From Hofstenia miamia (taxonomy: Eukaryota > Xenacoelomorpha > Acoela): a stretch of DNA of 64,000 nt. The stretch lies in the NCBI GenBank assembly GCA_004352715.1, contig SCFE01000073.1, forward strand, positions 933,170 to 997,169, read 5' to 3'. Below, in pieces: positions 24,523 through 37,011 of the stretch. Position 1 is the first letter of the stretch. Every line of letters starts with the position of its first letter. The translations under genes and the position numbers were made by a program. The notes beneath the pieces were generated by a model. It ran no database searches, was not told the DNA's origin, and was given only the letters and a program-made list of their open reading frames with translations.

Positions 24523-27500
24523 ATTGATTTTTGTAATAAATAATATACACTTTCCAATCCTATAAGTACAATAATAATGAATCAAGAATTTATATGCAAT
24601 GCAATATATAGTAGTGAGTGCATTGCTTAAGAACAACAATAAAATGGCAATACTTTAATTAACAATTTGAATCTTCTATTTATAAGTAATAATGAGTTTT
24701 GTTGAATAGGCATCTCAGTATGCAAAGACAGGAAATTGCGCACTCCTTTAATCTCAATTAATTTAATGTGAAAGCCTAATAAAGTGCACCTGTAACTTTA
24801 ACAAGTTTTTGTAACTTAGTAAATAAGTAAACAATTCATATTTTAAATTTTTATTTAAATTTTAATTGTTAGATAAATCTCATATTTGCAGATTAGAATA
24901 AGATTTGTTGAAAACTGTAAATTTTCAGCAAATGCTTTAATTTTTTTAATAGTATTGCATATTCACAGACCTTTACATGCATATAGATACTCAAAAGAAA
25001 TATTGAAATCCAAACCATGCTCGCTAAATCGAAATTTATTAAACGATTTCTTATTACTTATGCAAAATAATGAGTTATTTTAGGCAGTTTGTATGCTCCA
25101 TAGCAATTTGTTTCACTATATACAATAAGCTCAATCACTATGTTACCAATGATACTACTACAAATATGTAAAAGACCATGCACATGCAAAAATTAAATAT
25201 TGTAAAAATTGCATTTCATGAAATCGGGGGTTTTTCTGAAATTTGTCAAGTAGTGTCAGGACCGTATTCGCGGGGTTAGAAGGCAAACCCTCTCTGGAAG
25301 GTCAGGCAACCTCTCCTCTACAGCAAAGCTAAAACAGAATCAGCATGGTAAAATGAAATTTGTTAATTCAACTGCTCACAATAATGTTTTAAAATACATT
25401 TCTAAGGTCTATTCTGTTTCTATTTCACAAAATTTTTTTTTGCGGGCCTTCGCTCCGCCCTTGATCACTCTCTTTACCATTACTAGATGACCTCCCCATA
25501 AGAAAACCCAACGTACTCCCATGCATGCAACATAATATAAAATGGTGTACAGTTTTGATAAAATATAATGAAATCTGTTTGAAAGTATAATATAACAATA
25601 TACAACTTTCTACAAATTTTAATCCAACCCTTCGTTTTCATCCATTTCTAGGTTCATCCAAGACCTACTATAATGACGGCCTGGCCGTTTGCATAAACCT
25701 CAAAAAAAATGAGGCCTAAATAAAAAATCTAAATTTTTGCTACACATTACTTAAAACCTATTCTGCATCAAATTACATAAAATGTATAAAAAGGTCATGG
25801 TTCATCCTAAGCCCGATTAAATCGTCCGCTCTACACAATTTGCAACTGAATGCAAATCTCAAAAAGTGATAAAATATGTGATCTTGCCAATAAATCCACT
25901 ATTGAAATGTATACTTTTACATAACATAGCATTACTATATTTTCATCATATTATAATTGTTCCGCCGGGTTTGTTAGTTGCATGATCGGTGCATGTCTAA
26001 TTCCTTTGTAACATAGACAATAAAAACTTGGAAAAATAAGTCTTCTCTACTTTTAGTTTTGTCTATTAAGCACTAAAAAGGTTTTTGAACATCAATATAT
26101 TTATCTTCATTCCTTGTGAAATATGCATTTACTCAATCAGTTTATGTATGAAATTAAATTACTTGTAATTTAATTGGAGATGAATATACTAATTAAAATA
26201 TTTCATACCATTGTATCTATCTGACAGACAATTCATTTCCAGACATTTCTCACGTCAATCTAATTTATGAAATTACATGTTAAAATATGATGTAGTTTTA
26301 AATTACGTAGGAGGATGCTATCCCCAGAGGCTTTTAATTCCAGAAACAAAATGGACATTAAAATTCATTAGATTTTTATGTATTTATTATATATTCATGT
26401 AATTGTTCTGTGCATGCAGGTTATCTGCTTTACTTCAAAATGGCAAGTGCCATTCAGCTGTTCAATTAGTAGTATTTTTCAATGATTAGTTCTAAATTTT
26501 ATTGTGAGCAGTAGATATGATGATTTCTAGGACGTTCTGTCATTGATTAATTTATGATAGCAGGTACAAATGTGACATGAGTAGTGCCCAAAATATCACA
26601 AATTATTTAAATTCTGTTTGAATAATTAGTAACTGTCATTTTATATGGAAAGTAGCTTAGATTTTATAACTTAAGAGCTAATTTAACTTAAGTAAATTAG
26701 CATTCTAATTGTATTTTAACACTGCCCTAACAAATTATTACTTTTTTAGATATAATTATTAAAATTCTAAGTAGAAGTTTCCCAAACACAAAAAAGCATG
26801 ACGAATATAACTTTGAGCAGAAGCTTCATGTTCTAATTATATGTGTGCCCATGAGTTTTGATAACAAAATATATTCCATTTCACTCACGTTAAGCTAGAC
26901 AGCCAAAATCTCACACGGAAACGATACCTACAACAAAAGCAGGCAATTAAAAGGACACTCATATCACATAGTTTCACTGTGTTTGCAATTGTATGCTCTT
27001 TTTCAACCAAAATGTGGAGATGTTTGTGTGAGTGATTTGGTTTTCTCTTCACAAATAAATTTTGAGTTGGCCATTAATAAAAAAATCAAAGGTTTACATA
27101 TAATTCTATTATCAGAGTTTAGAAAGTCAAAACTACATTTTTTTCACCACAAAAGTGTTCCAAATTATAAAATAAATAATATTGACAATATTAATATTGA
27201 AAGTCAAAAATATTTTAAAATTCCATGGATCACCTCAATCAAGAATTCTATGTCCAAAATGTGCTTTTTATTAAGGCTAAGAAATTTCAAATCGTCAAAA
27301 TATTTCAAATCTAAATTGTAATTATTTCATTAATACAGAAATATTTATTGAAATTGAAACACTTGAAAACTGGAGCGTAAATTGCAATGCTTGATCCATT
27401 TCTTGACAACCATTACATAGACATCATCATATCTACACTTGATCAACTTACACTTTTATATTTATGCTCAATTATATATATTTTAAATAATGCTCTCATT

Positions 27501-27560
27501 GTAAAATTATGAGAAAATAATAATATAGAACTAACAATATTTGCATTGGAAACAGGAAAC
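24523..27560. other. Intergenic DNA, no gene recognised
   Basis: No motif-bearing frame. The stretch 25225-25720 is locally richer in G+C (ggaccgtattcgcggggtt, gcgggccttcgctccgccc, cggcctggccg) and may be a decayed non-autonomous repeat. Open stretches at 24886-25083 and 26983-27321 have no recognisable features. Confidence 0.5.
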
Positions 27561-27572
27561 AGGATTGGTGGT

Positions 27573-27716
27573 TTTGGCTTAGGGTATCGGTCTATAAAAT
27601 ATTCAAGATTTATGTTCTAGATTTAAGGAACATAGATTTGTGACTTTGGTTTAGGGCTTACGTCTATAAAAACATTAATTTAAGTTTTACGTTTAGGAAA
27701 CGTGGTTTTGATGTAA
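27573..27716 (+). repeat. Diverged tandem dimer, 72-bp unit
   Basis: tttggcttagggtatcggtctataaaa (27573) recurs as tttggtttagggcttacgtctataaaa (27645), offset 72 bp, with diverged remainder in each unit. Confidence 0.7.
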
Positions 27717-27751
27717 TTTGTGACAGCAATGTTTTAACTCACTGCTGATGT

Positions 27752-27753
27752 AG

Positions 27754-27792
<39 letters not shown>
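27752..27792. repeat. (TC)n(TA)n compound microsatellite
   Basis: A tc run passes directly into a ta run. Confidence 0.95.
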
Positions 27793-27793
<1 letters not shown>

Positions 27794-28383
27794 TAATAAT
27801 ACTTGATAACTTAAAGTTTTTGTTCCTTAGTTTTCCTCAAAATGATAAGCGAAAATATTAAAGAAATTAAAACTTGAGCATTGACTTAAATAGAAATTAA
27901 TGTCAGTGAAAAAATGAGTAAAGCTGAATTTGAAATTTAGTGTTTAAACTCGAAGTTCGCTTATCAATTTTTTTGGAATATCGAGGTCATTTATTACGCA
28001 AACTAATTATTCCCGTAATCTGACAAGCACAATGGCAAACAAATAAATCACTTCTCGAAACAAAGACTTGTCAACGGTTTTGATTTATTAATATTTTAAT
28101 GATAAGCGAAGATTGGCTGCATAGGACAAGCTTTCATAATAGTGTAACAAGAATTCTTAACATAGCATAATGATTTGCTAATACCATGCAATATTTCAAA
28201 AACGTATAAATAATGGAGATCGCATTAAGTTTACCCCCAAAACTCCTGTTAACTACATATATATCAGAACATTCAACAGTCAATCAGGCTATTTTTTAAA
28301 AACATTCTTTAGAAAAAATATGTTATCCTTTCTTGTTGTAGAGTTGAAATGTATAATCTTATATTACACACATAAAAATGAAA

Positions 28384-28461
28384 ATATATATATNNNNNNN
28401 NNNNNNNNNNNNNNNNNNNNNNNNNNNNNNNNNNNNNNNNNNNNNNNATATATATATATAT
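28384..28461. repeat. (TA)n microsatellite containing a 54-N gap
   Basis: TA runs on both sides of the N run 28394-28447. Confidence 0.95.
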
Positions 28462-28785
28462 TAATTTTAAGCCAAAGAAGTGTGAAGAATTGAGAATTAC
28501 TACAAAGTCAAGGGTTAAATTATGTTTGCCTGACGCTATTCTGAGGAAGACCAAATTAAAGTGTTAGGTTTTGTAATTGATGATCACTTGAAATGGGACA
28601 AACACTTCAATGATCTTATTATAACTGTTTTGTCTATCTTATTATTTTACGTAGATTACACCAGTGTTCGATCATGCAAATTTAAAGATTATTCACAGAC
28701 CCTGTTTATTTCCTTATTTGATTTCTTGGGCTGTTCTTTACCAAAATTTCTTGTAGGAAATGCTAATACTGTCAATTCTTTTTAA
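28460..28785 (+). pseudogene. Non-LTR reverse transcriptase fragment, palm-thumb junction
   Basis: Just after the TA tract, in broken frames: KPKKCEELRITTKSRVKL, then ILRKTKLK, then LGFVIDDHLKWDKHFNDLI at 28567-28623. This is the n..KCe.m.i......i......k.LGv.iDd.LkWd.Hi..i block that follows the YADD palm motif in APE-type non-LTR elements. After DLI the sequence stays open to 28785 but loses resemblance. The 5' part of the polymerase is absent or lost in the adjacent gap. Confidence 0.75.
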
Positions 28786-29164
28786 GATGAAAAAAAATAT
28801 TTTAAATAAAGTAGGCAAAAATTGTCAAAGCTGAATGGTCATGTTCTTTGCATTCTTTCAAGATCTGAAATATTAGGAAAAAATTCTATTTGAAATTTCG
28901 CAGTAAATAAATGATAACTAACATTTAGGAAATCATAAATGTGAAGATTATACGTTTGTGAAATAATAATTTTTTACATTAAGCAGTTGTAATATCTAAA
29001 AAGGTGTTCTTGATCAAATAAACAACATTCTTTTACAGTAGGCAAGAAATTTAAGAACAGTAAGATTTTAGAAGCCTACTCACATACAGTTTGAGGATTC
29101 GCCCTAATCACATCATATAATCAATTGCTAGTTATCCAAACTATGAAGCACCGTTTGGAAAAAG

Positions 29165-29340
29165 CAATGTAATACATTACGCAGATGATAGAAAGTGGCA
29201 TGCCCTGTTACCATATAAGTTCTAAATCAGCTTATCGTGGATGCCTCAAATTTAATCCAAGACATTAACAAAAAATAGGAGGAATGCCAAAAATGAGTCC
29301 AAATACTGTGAAATCACAATAAATATTAATAAACCATGAA
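29165..29340 (+). pseudogene. Reverse transcriptase palm scrap with YADD
   Basis: Plus strand: HYADDRKWHALL at about 29174-29212, then in the same region NRRNAKNESKYCEITIN. YADD is the catalytic box of reverse transcriptases. It lies after the thumb fragment at 28460, not before it, so order alone shows that it comes from a different copy or a rearranged one. Confidence 0.55.
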
Positions 29341-29894
29341 CTCTTAGTCCAAGTCATTAATCGATTCGGATGAAATTATACAGTTTGACTAGCCTCGCTG
29401 AATTTGTTTTCTTGGCAAAAGAAATTTATATTTTTCTACAGAATCTGTTATCACAATTGGAATTTGAGGCAGTTGTGTAGGCAAGGGAATAATAGTGTAA
29501 TGTCTACTATCAGGTCTTCAAATTGATTTTGATTTGATAAATCAAAAAATTTTCGTTAAGAAATTAAAGAACATTAAAATCTAAAATAGTGAAAGCACTT
29601 TTAGGGTTTATTTTTTCAATATTTTTAGCAATTTTCGGGACCTTGCCCGTTTTTGTCACTAATTTGATCACAACTGAATATTCCCCACTTGAGAAAATTT
29701 TGCGTACGCCCTGTTGAGAACTTCATTCAAAAACCTCTTATGAAGTCACGTGAATTTCATTGAATGCTACGCTCTAAGAATATCATTTTTTGGATAAACC
29801 GAAAAAAAGTCATGGACAATGTATCATCGATTACAACAAAATAATTATTGACATCTCCAAAAAATAGCACCCTGACTATTTCAAGAGTTATATT

Positions 29895-30119
29895 CTACAA
29901 CGTAAGCTGCAAAACCGTTTTTAGCGTTGCTTTTCTACCCGTGGGCTCATCGATTTCTGTCCATAATCTTACTGTTGATATCTTATTAGATTGTATAAAC
30001 TTAGCACACCCGGAGGCTGGCGTGGTTGTTTCATGATAAATTACTTCAATTTTGCCACTTAATATTTTTGTAATACATGTACATGTAATTTCTGTGGCAC
30101 CATTTATTTGAGTCCTCAT
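29895..30119 (-). other. Possible coding exon, unknown product
   Basis: A 74-codon minus-strand frame with more balanced amino-acid composition than most chance frames here (SGKIEVIYHETTTPASG, then LWTEIDEPTGRKATL). Candidate splice donors lie inside it, for example aca-gtaag in atatcaacagtaagatt. The plus strand is also open over most of the same stretch, which weakens the case. No family is recognised. It abuts the tandem duplication at 30113. Confidence 0.2.
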
Positions 30120-30475
30120 TGAGCTATTTCAGAGAAAATTGATATTTTTAAATGACTGTCATTGAAATTGAAACTGGCTAATATCTCTAAAGCAACTCAT
30201 TCTAGACCATTAAATTATATTACCAATAGATAATAAACCATACCTTAGGAATAATAAATGATGCTTAAATCATGTTTACTTCTGCTACAAATTCTCATTG
30301 AGTTACTTTGATTAGTATTGATACTTTTAAATTTGGCAAACTTCTAAAGCGAAACTAACCAATATATCTGAAACATCACTTTCTAAGCAATTAAAGTGTA
30401 TAACGAATAGATAGGCAAGAATGCCTAAGGAATCGAAAATTGTTGTTTAAATCATAATTACTTCAGTTACAATCG
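30113..30475. repeat. Diverged tandem duplication, 179-bp unit
   Basis: tcctcattgag (30113) restarts as ttctcattgag (30292). Shared landmarks at the same spacing include taaagc..aact, a ctttctaagca/cattctagacca pair, aatagata, ccttagga/cctaagga, ttaaatcat and acttc.g.tacaa. Identity is roughly 70%, so the duplication is old. Confidence 0.65.
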
Positions 30476-31565
30476 TATTGGAACATACTTACATATATTA
30501 TGGAAATGGATAAACATAAACATCCTCTAGCACTTCTATGTTCTATCAAAATATATATTTCTATGTTGATTGCCCATATTTACAAATGCTTTCCTGAGAA
30601 AATTTGAATGATTTTTTGTGACCAAAACAGGCTGAAACCCCATTACAAAAAACTTCTAGACCATCAGCAATCCTTAAATTTGTTGAAAAATCAAAGCTTG
30701 ATACAGAACAGAAATGGTATTTTATAGTAAATTTTGAATTTGTACATGCCCGTTCTTAAAATCCTGTACCCAGACCAGATTACCAAAAATTGTTGTTGAA
30801 ATTTTCAATATAATGTATCCTAATTTACTGTAGTAAAGAACCTGTTATACTATGTTTTGTTTTCCCCGTGTAAAGAAAAGGAACTTTACTTCTATTTTCA
30901 TTATGTACAGAATGTACCTTTCCATGTTCTTAATCACAATGAAAAATGCTCTTTGTAGAAGTTGCATTAAAAATATCACACTTTCACGATTAAAATATAT
31001 CAGTGTACATTTAAGGTTAAGTAGAAATTTTTACAGAAAAGCATTTGTGAAATTGTGTAATCAAATAGAAACATTTTTTGAAGGAACATAGAAGCTCTAT
31101 AGAATGTATATAATTTTCTATGCTCAAACCGGTTTGCAACAGAAGTAATGATGACTGTATCTGTTATTAGTAATAATATTTAGTGTGTTTCTTTTCACTA
31201 TTAACTATTAACTCGACAAACTCATCAGATTCCAAAGAGTCTGAGAGATTTACTTACCACTCTGCCTGTTGCTAACAATGTTGCGTTTCATACTAATCAA
31301 ATCAAAATAGTTTGAGTTTTAAAAAGGTTTGATAATTGCAATTAAAAGTAATAAAAGCATCTGAATGAAGTAATGATATAAATTTGCTTTATTCAAATTG
31401 ATAAAGAATTACCTTAGACACAGTTTAGTAAAGCAAAGAAAATTTAAAATGATACAGTGAACTCCTATATTAATTTTTAAGTATGATGTACGTTTTTAAC
31501 TTAATGAGTGATCTTATTGGTTTACTACGAAATAGATGTAGTTTTGATCCATGCAAGTTTATTAT

Positions 31566-32484
31566 TAGAGGTCGGCGGTTCTTAAATTTTGCCTGTCGTT
31601 TCGGTTTGGTTCGGTTTCTTAATTTCATGTCGGTTTTTTAACTTCGGGTCGGTTCATAAAATATTGATTTTTGAAATAATTTATTGAAGAAATTTATTAA
31701 AACACCAGTTAACAAAAGCCAAATTTTTTTTCAGTTTGATGAGTTTTTCTGCATGTTCTCCAAGTAAACTTGCTCGTCTCTTTGTAATGACATTAGCTGA
31801 CGATGACCCAAGTCTCTCACTGTTTGTATTAGAGGCACGTATACAGAAAAACCTTCTTGCCATTTGAGATAGTTTGGGAAAACATGAGCATTAGCTTTCC
31901 AGAAGTCTAGCGCGTTTTAGTTGTCGGTAAACGGCATAAGCGGGGCTCCGAAGTAATTATCCATTTCTGAAATTTCACTCACATGTCTGGAATCAAGATC
32001 TTCAGCAAGGTAAATAAAAATTGATGATGTCGACGAACATAGCTCAGGTACAGGAGATGATGGGGCCTGATAAGCCTTCCTGGTAAATTCCACGAATATT
32101 TCACGCACCTGGGTCCGCAATTCCGCCTTTTCGTCATCGTTTTCTATCAGCGAGAATTTGAAACTTTAGTACAATACCATTGCTACCATATAAAACGGTT
32201 TCGACAGCAATGCCTCGAACCGGTGCTTCAGTATGACAACAAAAGCTGTTTTCATAGCCATTAGTTCTTCATTTCGACTAATTTTCTCTATTTCTCTCAA
32301 TGTACCGGTTATTAAGGGATAAATTAGGCAAATTGCAGCTAAAGAATTGTATCATTACTTCTATCACTCGTTACTTTTATCACAGCAATTAACCGAAACC
32401 GAACCCAATTTCCCACTGTCTCAGTTCGGTTAATTGCATGTCGGTTCGGTTAACTGACTCGTTTCGGTGCACCGCGGACCCCTA
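31566..32484 (-). mobile_element. Internally deleted hAT transposon with TIRs and 8-bp target duplication
   Basis: Left end TAGAGGTCGGCGGTTC and reverse-complemented right end TAGGGGTCCGCGGTGC match at 13 of 16 positions. The flanks are tttattat (31558-31565) and tttattaa (32485-32492), an 8-bp target duplication with one change, which is the hAT hallmark. Subterminal cggttcggtt-type repeats occur at both ends (31605-31655, 32390-32470). The interior encodes only the end of a hAT transposase on the minus strand. At 919 bp it is far shorter than an autonomous hAT element (typically 2.5-5 kb). Confidence 0.85.
31681..32120 (-). pseudogene. hAT transposase C-terminal dimerisation domain
   Basis: Minus strand, two frames. 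The first (32120-31917) ends in YFGAPLMPFTDN. It is followed by ALDFWKANAHVFP and, after a 1-bp shift, QMARRFFCIRASNT, SERLGSSSANVITK, RRASLLGEHAEKLIKLKKNL. This is the hAT family dimerisation block: lDfWk......p.la..a..fl.ipas...sER.fS.ag...t..R..L....ve.l..lk.Nl. The dimerisation domain holds hAT transposases together as oligomers. The BED finger and RNase H core are missing, so the protein cannot transpose by itself. Confidence 0.85.
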
Positions 32485-33169
32485 TTTATTAATTTGTAGT
32501 ATATAAGAAATGTAGTAAATATTTAATGCTATTCCATATGACGATTTCAAGTTTATATGAAACAACTCAATATTTTAAAAGAATAGTGTAATGAAAACCA
32601 AAAATATGTGAGCAATGGTTAAAACACACGGCATAGCCTCGAAAAAGTACGAATGGATGCAGTAAATTTACTTCTGATGTACAATACACCTGCTAAATAA
32701 TATAAATGAGAACAATATAATATGAAAAAGGAAAAATGGAAACAAAAAGACAAATAATCGCAGTTGTGTATTGGCTTGTGAAAATATTTAAAATATTGTG
32801 CCCCCTGGATAAAATTTGGGAACGTTTGTGTTCCATTTTGGCAAGCCTATTAAATTTTTATGAATGTTGCCGTTAATTTGGCTTCAAAGATGTTTTCCAT
32901 GCGATTTGTCATTATAAAATGGTCAGTCACATTGCCATATTGCGACACACCGCAATATTTCAATATTGCATTATTCAAACATATTCACTGTGCCACCTAG
33001 CAGGCAATTTCTGATTTATGTAGTTTGGAATGATTTATGCAAAGTATAGAACAACGAAGGTGAGCTATTTTAAGTTTATTAATACTAATTTAAAAATAGA
33101 CGGAAATATTCTCAATCTTTAATTAATCCTTTTCACTTAGTTCAGCCAATGTATTAATATGCCACCATT

Positions 33170-33249
33170 ATAATTCATATAAATATTATTATTACTATTA
33201 TTATTAATATTATTATTATTATTAGTTTTACTATTATTATTATAATTAT
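33170..33249. repeat. (ATT)n-like microsatellite
   Basis: Irregular att/att trinucleotide run; continues after the embedded MITE at 33439-33465. Confidence 0.85.
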
Positions 33250-33438
33250 CAGTGGCGTACGTAAGAGGGACATTTTCAAAATTGATTTTGACTGGGTAAA
33301 TCAAAAACATTTTTGTAAAAAATTTGAAAAACTTAACATATAAGATTGTGTAATTCATTCTTTTAGAGTCTATTTTCCCATTATCTTCAAAAGTTTACTA
33401 AGAATCCCTTCCATCAGAAAATCCTACATGCGCCCCTG
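33250..33438. mobile_element. 189-bp hAT-type MITE inserted in an ATT tract
   Basis: Left end CAGTGGCGTACGTAAG and reverse-complemented right end CAGGGGCGCATGTAGG match at 12 of 16. It is flanked by ataattat and attattat, consistent with an 8-bp target duplication (7 of 8, though in low-complexity DNA). CAGNGGCG termini are typical of hAT elements. No coding capacity. Confidence 0.75.
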
Positions 33439-33756
33439 ATTATTATTATTACTATTATCATAAAAAGTTTTTATTCCAGTAGAAATGTTGTATACAAATG
33501 TAATTTGGAATGTTACGTGCATGTTATAAATATCTATAAATGTGTTGGATATTCTTCTTTTTTGTACATTGAATAGCTGCTGGAATGAATGTCTTAGTAT
33601 ATAATACATTATGTGTTGATCTTAATAACTCTACGCAAGGCTGTACTCTTAAGTAATTAACAAAAATTAATTTAAGCACTGTTGTTTGATGTTACATTTT
33701 GACCAAATATAATTTCTCAACCAACAAAATTCAACAACTCACACCGTAATATAACT

Positions 33757-34270
33757 TTAAAAGTAGGCTGGGTCGCCAATCAGTACACCCCGCATTCTAG
33801 TACTTCCACTTTTTGTTTTCAGAAATTTTTCACTTAGGAGATTACGAAGTTCATCAATTGTCTTTTTTAATGCATTTTGAAGTTGTGATTTAAGTGCCTT
33901 ATTGATAATTGAAAATAAATGGTCTTTGTTAAATGTTGATATCTGAACAAAAGGCCAAATTAGTACATTGAATATACAAAATTTTTTGTCATTCTTTACA
34001 TAGTAAAATAGATATAAAACTGATGATATAATGAAATTCACTTTCCTTCTTTATTAATCCAACATGCTTATCCCAATTCCATTTATTATTTACATGTTAG
34101 CCTAAATATTTCAAAGAATTTGAAATTGGTATTGAATTTTCATTTATTGGGATTTTTCTTGAATTGAATTTTTTAGATTGAGGTTCTTTATGTTATGATG
34201 TAGAAACATTATTTCACAGAGTTTGTTTGTGCTAATTTTTAAGTTCAATTCTGTTAAGTTTTCAAATGGT
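33757..34270 (-). pseudogene. Non-LTR reverse transcriptase thumb and C-terminal fragment
   Basis: Minus strand with frameshifts: NLKISTNKLCEIMFLHHN near 34240-34190, then IPISNSLKYLG near 34130, then NNKWNWDKHVG near 34070, then an open frame of 94 codons (34041-33757) with FIISSVLYLFYYVKND and ISTFNKDHLFSIINKALKSQ. This is the K.LG..i...l.W..Hv...k block followed by the helical C-terminal part of APE-type non-LTR polyproteins. Compared with 28460-28785 it reaches further towards the C-terminus and has the opposite orientation. Confidence 0.65.
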
Positions 34271-34856
34271 CTGTCTTCCTCAGCTGTTGATGTTATTAGT
34301 TTACCCGAAATATATGAATGAACATATTACAAAAACACTTTTGCTGATTTTGTAATTACATATTACTATCAAAGAATATTTGAAATCACGTATTCTACTT
34401 TAGAATTTTAGCTATGAGTTTGCAATCAAATATTTACTAATTTCCATTTGACGTTCGTTGGATCGTATATTATTGGTAACAGATATACGATTAGAGACTT
34501 AGAGAATATCGTTATAGTAAATTTGAGTATGGGGTTTCTGTTTCTTCAATAAACTCAATGTTTTCAAGAGTTAAATTTAATATTTATGAAAACAAATTTT
34601 TAAAATTTTAAGATAAAAAATTTTTTTACTCTTAGTATTTAAATTTTCAAATTAAAGAATAATTTCATTTTAAACTAAGTACATTACTTTTATAAATTTG
34701 CTTTAAGGTTTATAAAACTACAAAAATCTAGAGGTGAAATATTTTTGACCAATTAGAGACGACGGAATTCTGTAAAATACTCAATTAAAAACGTTAAGTA
34801 AAAGGGAAATGAGTAGAGCAATGGATTTTTACGAGATTGTTTTCTACTGAGATCAT

Positions 34857-35879
34857 TGATATATATATATATATATATTNNNNNNNNNNNNNNNNNNNNN
34901 NNNNNNNNNNNNNNNNNNNNNNNNNNNNNNNNNNNNNNNNNNNNNNNNNNNNNNNNNNNNNNNNNNNNNNNNNNNNNNNNNNNNNNNNNNNNNNNNNNNN
35001 NNNNNNNNNNNNNNNNNNNNNNNNNNNNNNNNNNNNNNNNNNNNNNNNNNNNNNNNNNNNNNNNNNNNNNNNNNNNNNNNNNNNNNNNNNNNNNNNNNNN
35101 NNNNNNNNNNNNNNNNNNNNNNNNNNNNNNNNNNNNNNNNNNNNNNNNNNNNNNNNNNNNNNNNNNNNNNNNNNNNNNNNNNNNNNNNNNNNNNNNNNNN
35201 NNNNNNNNNNNNNNNNNNNNNNNNNNNNNNNNNNNNNNNNNNNNNNNNNNNNNNNNNNNNNNNNNNNNNNNNNNNNNNNNNNNNNNNNNNNNNNNNNNNN
35301 NNNNNNNNNNNNNNNNNNNNNNNNNNNNNNNNNNNNNNNNNNNNNNNNNNNNNNNNNNNNNNNNNNNNNNNNNNNNNNNNNNNNNNNNNNNNNNNNNNNN
35401 NNNNNNNNNNNNNNNNNNNNNNNNNNNNNNNNNNNNNNNNNNNNNNNNNNNNNNNNNNNNNNNNNNNNNNNNNNNNNNNNNNNNNNNNNNNNNNNNNNNN
35501 NNNNNNNNNNNNNNNNNNNNNNNNNNNNNNNNNNNNNNNNNNNNNNNNNNNNNNNNNNNNNNNNNNNNNNNNNNNNNNNNNNNNNNNNNNNNNNNNNNNN
35601 NNNNNNNNNNNNNNNNNNNNNNNNNNNNNNNNNNNNNNNNNNNNNNNNNNNNNNNNNNNNNNNNNNNNNNNNNNNNNNNNNNNNNNNNNNNNNNNNNNNN
35701 NNNNNNNNNNNNNNNNNNNNNNNNNNNNNNNNNNNNNNNNNNNNNNNNNNNNNNNNNNNNNNNNNNNNNNNNNNNNNNNNNNNNNNNNNNNNNNNNNNNN
35801 NNNNNNNNNNNNNNNNNNNNNNNNNNNNNNNNNNNNNNNNNNNNNNNNNNNNNNNNNNNNNNNNNNNNNNNNNNNNNNN
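34857..35879. other. TA tract and 1000-N assembly gap
   Basis: TA run 34857-34879 passes straight into exactly 1000 Ns (34880-35879), a conventional placeholder size, so the true length is unknown. Confidence 0.95.
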
Positions 35880-36617
35880 GTACACGAGGTGGCGCAGTTT
35901 TTCACTAGTAATGGCTTCGTACAACCCCGAATTGGGCGGTAAATCCGGGTTGGTTAAAAAAATCGATGTTATATTGTACTTAAATTCGTTTTTGGCGTAA
36001 ACTACATTGATAGGTGTTATGATTCTCAAGCTATTTTAGTAAAGAAACATTTAGGATACGGGTACGGACAAAACGACGGGCCTATTTTTATGGGTATGAA
36101 CTACGGACCGGGCAAGGGCCCTACCCATCGTTGGGTCTTAAAATAATCAAACTGTATGAAACAAAAGTTGCTCGGCTCGTTGACAAGTCTGATTCCATGT
36201 ATAAAGTCATTGGTTGGGTGGTAGAAATTCAGCTGCCTTAATCTCGAGCATTATGAATTTGATTATTTCCTTAAATTTGGCATGCAAATTAAATTTTAAA
36301 AGGTTTATTAGAAATGGTGATGCTCCAAATAGGGGTATTTCAAATTTTCAATCTCTTCTTAAAGAAATTGAAGGTATATATTATATTTAAATATATATAT
36401 ATATATACATTGTTTCTAATTTTTAGGATTATTTTTTTAGTAAAATATTGTGAGGTTAAAAATTCCTGAATTAAGATGACATCTTAAGTGTTCATTAGTT
36501 CTCGTTCCCAGATGTAACTTAGTTTCCTAATGATTTATTAAAATCATAACAGATGCATTTGCAAACTTATGATTAAACTAATTTTTTGTGATGTATATAT
36601 ATATATATATATATATA
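35880..36617. other. Intergenic DNA after the gap, no gene; (TA)n at its end
   Basis: The first 250 bp are richer in G+C (ggcgcag, cccgaattgggcgg, gacgggcc, accgggcaagggccc) and may be part of an unidentified repeat cut by the gap. TA tracts lie at 36391-36407 and 36595-36617; the second is the insertion site of the next element. Confidence 0.5.
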
Positions 36618-36783
36618 TTAGGGTGATGCAAAAATAAAGAAAAATTGATTTTCTTACGGGAGACCCTACAGAAATGTGACAATTATGTCAAAACACCACC
36701 CTTCAAAATTCCATTTAATTTGGAAGAGTTTAAGCCTAGCCTCATAAATGTCAAATATTGTTGTTTTTCACCCAAAAAGCTAT
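36618..36783 (+). repeat. Left terminal inverted repeat
   Basis: Pairs with 39306-39471; starts TTAGGGTGATGC. Confidence 0.8.
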
Positions 36784-37011
36784 AAATTACCGAAGAATTT
36801 TATCAGTAGGTGAAACATCTTTGATTACAAATTATCTACCACCACTATAAATATTCGTCCTAATGTGTGTCAGTGTGAAAAAAACAAAAACATCGATTAT
36901 TAAGCATTGCAATGTTTATGTATGTTGACTAAATAATAATCAGCTTATCATTTGCTGAAGTGTCTACATAAACTCATGCGTTTCGACTATATTGTTCAAT
37001 TTCTTCTGTAG

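Noticed and set aside
24254-24639. Long open frames through the N run with IYIYIY ends
   Set aside because: They are translations of TA repeats and Ns, not genes. The same applies to the frames at 4063-4350, 28309-28554 and 34794-36029.
33757-33800. GVLIGDPAYF phrase as a Harbinger transposase end
   Set aside because: The same open frame is better explained by the non-LTR reverse transcriptase C-terminal region; the similarity to the GDsaY motif is too short.
35880-36130. tRNA-derived SINE suggested by ggtggcgcag
   Set aside because: An A-box-like phrase only; no matching B box at the right distance and no tail.
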